Assembly (NCBI GenBank): GCA_029747585.1
Contig: JAPEVF010000503.1
Location: forward strand, 1 to 33,095
DNA: 33,095 nt
Reading direction: 5' to 3'
Source: Pleurotus djamor
Lineage: Eukaryota > Basidiomycota > Agaricomycetes > Agaricales > Pleurotaceae
The notes below the pieces were generated by a model. That model saw nothing but the letters and a program-made list of their open reading frames with translations, was not told where the DNA came from and made no database searches. Position 1 is the first letter of the stretch. Every line of letters begins with the position of its first letter. A program made the translations under genes and the position numbers. This document shows, one piece after another, positions 29,688 through 33,095 of the stretch.

Positions 29688-30822
29688 GCGGCTACCTCTC
29701 GCGCCCTCGAACTCATAGACGTACCAACCATCTCAGGCGCTGCTAATGTAGCTATAGACATCCACGACCGCTATAATACCTACCTACCACCTCACGAACG
29801 ATTACCTCCCCATCATGCTCGCTATTCAATCGCTTTCCTTGACGTTCTTTATTTACCCCTTCCCCACCCTCATCCGCTGCTCTGTCCTCGGACATTTACC
29901 ACAAGACCAACCTCCCGCACGTACCGCTTCCATGCCCATTGCTTGCCTACCACCGCCTCCCCTTCTCCCCTTCCTTTTAACCTTTATCACATACAAAATA
30001 TCGTATCGCATCGGACTCTTTCCTCCCCCTTCCTTTCTTTTGCTCTTTCCTGCTTTCCTTTCTTTGGTCGGGAACGTTTTTGAATATATCTAACACCTCC
30101 GTAACACACTTCTTAATCCCTTCTCTGCGGACTGGACTCTCTTTGTTACCTACAGTTACGTGGTCGTGTGGGTGGGCGTCGTACATGGACGAGTACGCCC
30201 CACCTAACGTTTGATACTGGGACTTTGGGCTACTTCTTTTCCCTTTGTCGTACCTTGGCGGTTCGCTTCCCCGTCTCATGTCACCTCACCGATGATGTGC
30301 TGCCGCCTTGGTGATTGGAGGATAGGCATGTCCTGGTTGTGACGTTGGTCTTGGGGGAGCATGGATGGGGGGATGTTGACAACATATAATTTGGCTTTGG
30401 CTTTTGTCGCGCAATACGGATCTTTGTTTTTCACCTCGTCTCCCACTGTTTCGTCTATCACCATAGCTCGTCTAGTTATTTACTTATTTCCCACCATTGT
30501 TCCGCTGCTCGAGATGTAAAACTGAATGACAACGCCCATCCATAGACTTGCTGTGAGTATCTTTCCCCTTGCCAATCTGCTGTCCTCTTTGGGCTTTTGG
30601 TTCTGTTTGTCATTGTATGTGTGACTGACGACATGGCTTCTGCTCTCAATGTGAACTTACCAAACACTTGGTTTCCAATTTCCCTTTTTGCTGTTAAAGT
30701 CCCATCTGGGTTTGAATTCCAATGGTATATAAATGGTGCACTCCCAGCTTGGGAAGCTTCCTCTCTTGCTTCCTTACCACCACCATCCCACATTGATAAG
30801 TACCTATAATGTTCCAAGAAAT
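29688..30822. other. 3' flank of the glucan-synthesis gene
   Basis: Pyrimidine-rich 3' untranslated and intergenic sequence. From about 30590 it becomes more AT-rich with a TATATAA at about 30725, possibly additional transposon-derived DNA in front of the LTR. No gene seen. Confidence 0.35.
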
Positions 30823-31233
30823 TGTTAGAACCCTTATTTTTAAACTGTTTGTTAGATTCCTAAGTAGTAAATGTTTGGATTGCATATGATGATACCAGTT
30901 ATGTTATAACAATCTACTTATGTGCATTGTAAAGATACAGTAAATCTTGAATAGGGTTGTTGCCTGCTGAAGCAAGCCCATAAAGTCATCCCCAGCAACA
31001 AGAGTTGGCCCTTGGGAAAATGCCACTTTGGATTGAATCTGGAATATCTGGGTACTCCATGCATAAAATCTGCTTAATGATAGATCTCTGTCAATAAATT
31101 TCTGGTAGTTCTTGATGGTGCTTTGAGTGACTTGGGTCCACTGTAGAGTAGAGCTTAAGCCCAGTTTGGAAATCATGCTTTGTATAGAAATAAAATTAAT
31201 TAGATATGGACTCTTAAGAAAAGTTAACTAACA
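30823..31233 (+). mobile_element. Copia-type long terminal repeat (LTR) remnant with primer-binding site
   Basis: The 411-bp segment starts TGTTAG and ends CTAACA, the perfect short inverted ends of an LTR. Immediately after it comes TGGTATCTGTGC, close to TGGTATCAGAGC, the initiator-Met-tRNA-derived primer-binding site typical of Ty1/Copia elements. An AATAAA signal lies near the 3' end (about 31188). The segment is clearly more AT-rich than neighbouring genes. This looks like the 5' LTR of a truncated element in plus orientation. No gag or pol frame and no second LTR are present in the window. Confidence 0.65.
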
Positions 31234-31592
31234 TGGTATCTGTGCATTAAGGCCCTGGTCCCTAAGTTACACTTATATTGGAAGGACAATATGTACATAC
31301 CTGGCCATAAACAACAATTTGCCAATGTGCAGACAGATATCATATTACATTGCATGTACTGCCAGCGCCTCTAATTCAAGAACAAAAATAAGACCTTGTT
31401 GATAACAAGGCAAAACCATAGGGTTGGCCATAAGTAAGGTATCAAGAAGTAGATATGTGTCATACTGGATGCTGCAAAGTCGTACTGCTACAAAAAGACT
31501 GGGTGCTACAAGAAGACTGGAGACTGGATATAAATATGATTGGATGAAAAATGACTGGAGGCTGGATATAAGTAAGATTGGAGACGAGATGA
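31234..31592 (+). mobile_element. AT-rich internal remnant downstream of the LTR
   Basis: Continues the AT-rich composition of the LTR. It contains a 30-bp unit repeated with a 36-bp period (GACTGGAG-CTGGATATAA..., about 31516 and 31552). There is no coding capacity for a retroelement protein. The right boundary against the minus-strand gene is near 31590. Confidence 0.4.
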
Positions 31593-32166
31593 CTACATGT
31601 AGGCAAGAAACCCAAAAATAGATGTGAGCAAGATCGGGGCATGGGTACGAGTGGTGGGGGATACGAAGCCACCCGGCGGACGAACCGCAGCGAGGTAGGT
31701 TCGTTGAAGGACCCAAGACGAAGGAAGCTGAAGAGAAACGATGAGGTGACTTTTATGGAGGAGGAAGAGGTAAGACGTACTTGGATAAACCTTGTAGGCG
31801 AAAAGTAGAATCTGGGGGGCCGAAGGGCGACTGGCATGTTTTTGAAATGCTCAATCGTTGTCTCGAGGGGTAGAAAGAATTCAACGTTGCTGGGNTTCGC
31901 GCGTAGGTGGACCGTAAACACGAGCCAGTTGCTCTCGTTGTAGCCACGTATTGTGGCGTGCGTGTGTCCGGTGTGGGGTGGGTGCCTTGGGAGAAGGACA
32001 TGCTGTTGGGAGGACGTTCAAGCGGGTGCGACTTTACTTACATGACACTTATTTTCGCCACACAGGACCAGAGAATCGGGTACTGGGCACGCAAGACCTT
32101 GAGCGCCCATGCTGCAAGATGTGCGTTGAGGGCGGTGGAGAAGAACCACACAGTCGCGGGAGACAT
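31593..32166 (-). CDS. Three-exon gene of unknown family, about 154 residues
   Basis: Exons 32166-32042, 31985-31781 and 31727-31593, with introns 31986-32041 (56 nt, GTAAGT...CCAAG) and 31728-31780 (53 nt, GTACGT...CTTCAG). They total 465 nt, 155 codons, ending at TAG 31593-31595. Reading: MSPATVWFFSTALNAHLAAW, ALKVLRAQYPILWSC, then ATIRGYNESNWLVFTVHLRA, VEFFLPLETTIEHF, PPRFYFSPTRFIQLPSSWVL, and a hydrophobic C-terminus ILLTSIFGFLAYM that could be a tail anchor. Its continuity across both introns makes it a credible gene. The frame upstream of the ATG is open to 32553, and a splice-like CTGACCTAG sits just upstream, so more 5' exons are possible. One N lies at 31895. Family not recognised. 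Confidence 0.5.
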
Positions 32167-33095
32167 TGAGCTGTGATGCTTTATGCATTTGGCTAGGTCA
32201 GCTACTGGGGATGAAAAANCGGCGACTGCGTACAATGAGGGAAATGGAAGGATGTTCTTTTTTGCGGGGTGAGCACGGCAAAACGGGTGATCAGATGACA
32301 GCGATGTGTTCAACGATTGAATATTCGGGTATTTAGATGGAGTAATGAAATATAGCTGTGGTGTATGAGTAGAGTGTGGCTGGGGAGATGATGGCTGAAG
32401 GGAGAGTCGCAGATTGATGGGAGAAAACTTGCGAGTCACATTTGTCACAGGGGTAGCAAAACAGGGGCTTTCCACGGGATTGGCTGGCCGAGAACGAACG
32501 GGCAAGGTGTTGCGGGTCGTGCAGCGCTTTACTCTGGCACTCAGGGTGCTCAAACTCGTAGGGAGATCTGTTCCAATGGTGTGACTCCCTCACGAGGCAT
32601 CACTAGGCGTTGGGTGGTGGACTGCGCCGTAGATGACGGAGTCCTTATGGGGAATTTGCGCTATCACGGAATTAGGACACTGACTTTACTTGTTACGGCG
32701 CGTATGGAGGGTATTGCTTGATAAACGATGCGTTGTGTTGTCATTGAAGGGTGGGCAGGGGGGTCCCGTTATCACGCAATCCGGTGTTTAACCAGAAAGC
32801 CCAGGGTCAATGGATCTTTCCGTAGATCGATATATGCCTGGTTGTTCGTTGATAAGTGGCTCAACAAACTACTCCCTTCTCTTGTAGAGAATATATATCG
32901 TGTTTTGCAATCAAGGTGGTGGTGGTGGTGGTGGTGTGAGTGTTCCTCTTGACTTGACTTTGAGGAAATGTAGTCTTCAATGTAGTTGACAACAGAGAAT
33001 AGGTTAGTAGACAAGATACTTAGTGAAAACGTACCTTGTATGAGTAGCTTTCCTGTTCTTGACTTGAGGTAGCTTGAGGTGAAATGGCCTTGAGG
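32167..33095. other. Right-hand intergenic region
   Basis: May contain 5' exons of the 31593-32166 gene. A (GGT)7 microsatellite lies at about 32915-32936, and TTGACTTGAGG-type short repeats run to the window end. A CGTACCTT near 33030 could be the complement of a splice donor of a gene continuing outside. Confidence 0.3.

Noticed and set aside
994..32219. Scattered N bases (994-995, 3079, 4291, 7983, 16392, 25804, 31895, 32219)
   Set aside because: Single or double ambiguous calls, not scaffold gaps. They do not mark assembly breaks or frameshifts by themselves.
32915..32936. (GGT)7 tract
   Set aside because: Ordinary microsatellite, not CRISPR-like and not coding.

Overview
The window is nuclear DNA of a filamentous basidiomycete, most likely an agaricomycete. 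The evidence is dense short spliceosomal introns of about 50-75 nt with GTRNGT donors and CTRAY branch sites, CT-rich leaders, a multi-exon SKN1/KRE6-type glucan-synthesis gene, and an accessory region full of divergent F-box-like and BTB proteins. No bacterial or viral signal was seen. Scattered single N bases look like consensus ambiguities. Many open frames here have no ATG, so most gene models below were rebuilt by joining exons by eye.

Layout: 1-859 is the 3' part of a BTB/POZ protein. 1.0-2.3 kb (minus) is a gene cut into about twelve tiny exons with a TATA box but no ATG in its first exon. 3.19-3.42 kb is a stray piece of the spliceosomal gene PRP8 that still carries its introns. 4.7-25.3 kb is the core: five apparently intact paralogous F-box-like genes (4741-5950 minus, 6591-7815 minus, 9095-10327 plus, 19193-20475 plus, 24019-25277 minus), at least two broken copies (8.7 kb, 20.5 kb), and two members of a second F-box-like/leucine-rich type (10921-12345 plus, 17525-18668 minus). 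All five primary paralogs share one intron at the same place and phase.

Interspersed are a 478-bp fold-back element with CACTG...CAGTG ends just upstream of one F-box gene, decayed coding pieces at 12.5-17.4 kb, a tRNA-Thr with an enlarged D-loop, and a conserved-looking disordered protein at 21.2-22.5 kb.

26.6-29.7 kb holds the one clear housekeeping gene, a 12-exon SKN1/KRE6 glucan-synthesis protein with an intact GH16-like motif. Downstream lies an AT-rich remnant of a Copia-type LTR retrotransposon (30.8-31.6 kb), then a three-exon minus-strand gene of unknown family (31.6-32.2 kb).

Biologically the window reads as a birth-and-death nursery of putative SCF-ubiquitin-ligase substrate adaptors (F-box, BTB) with duplications, deletions and transposon insertions, bordered by a conserved cell-wall gene. 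These genes do not form an operon or pathway. What they share is a family and a mode of evolution.
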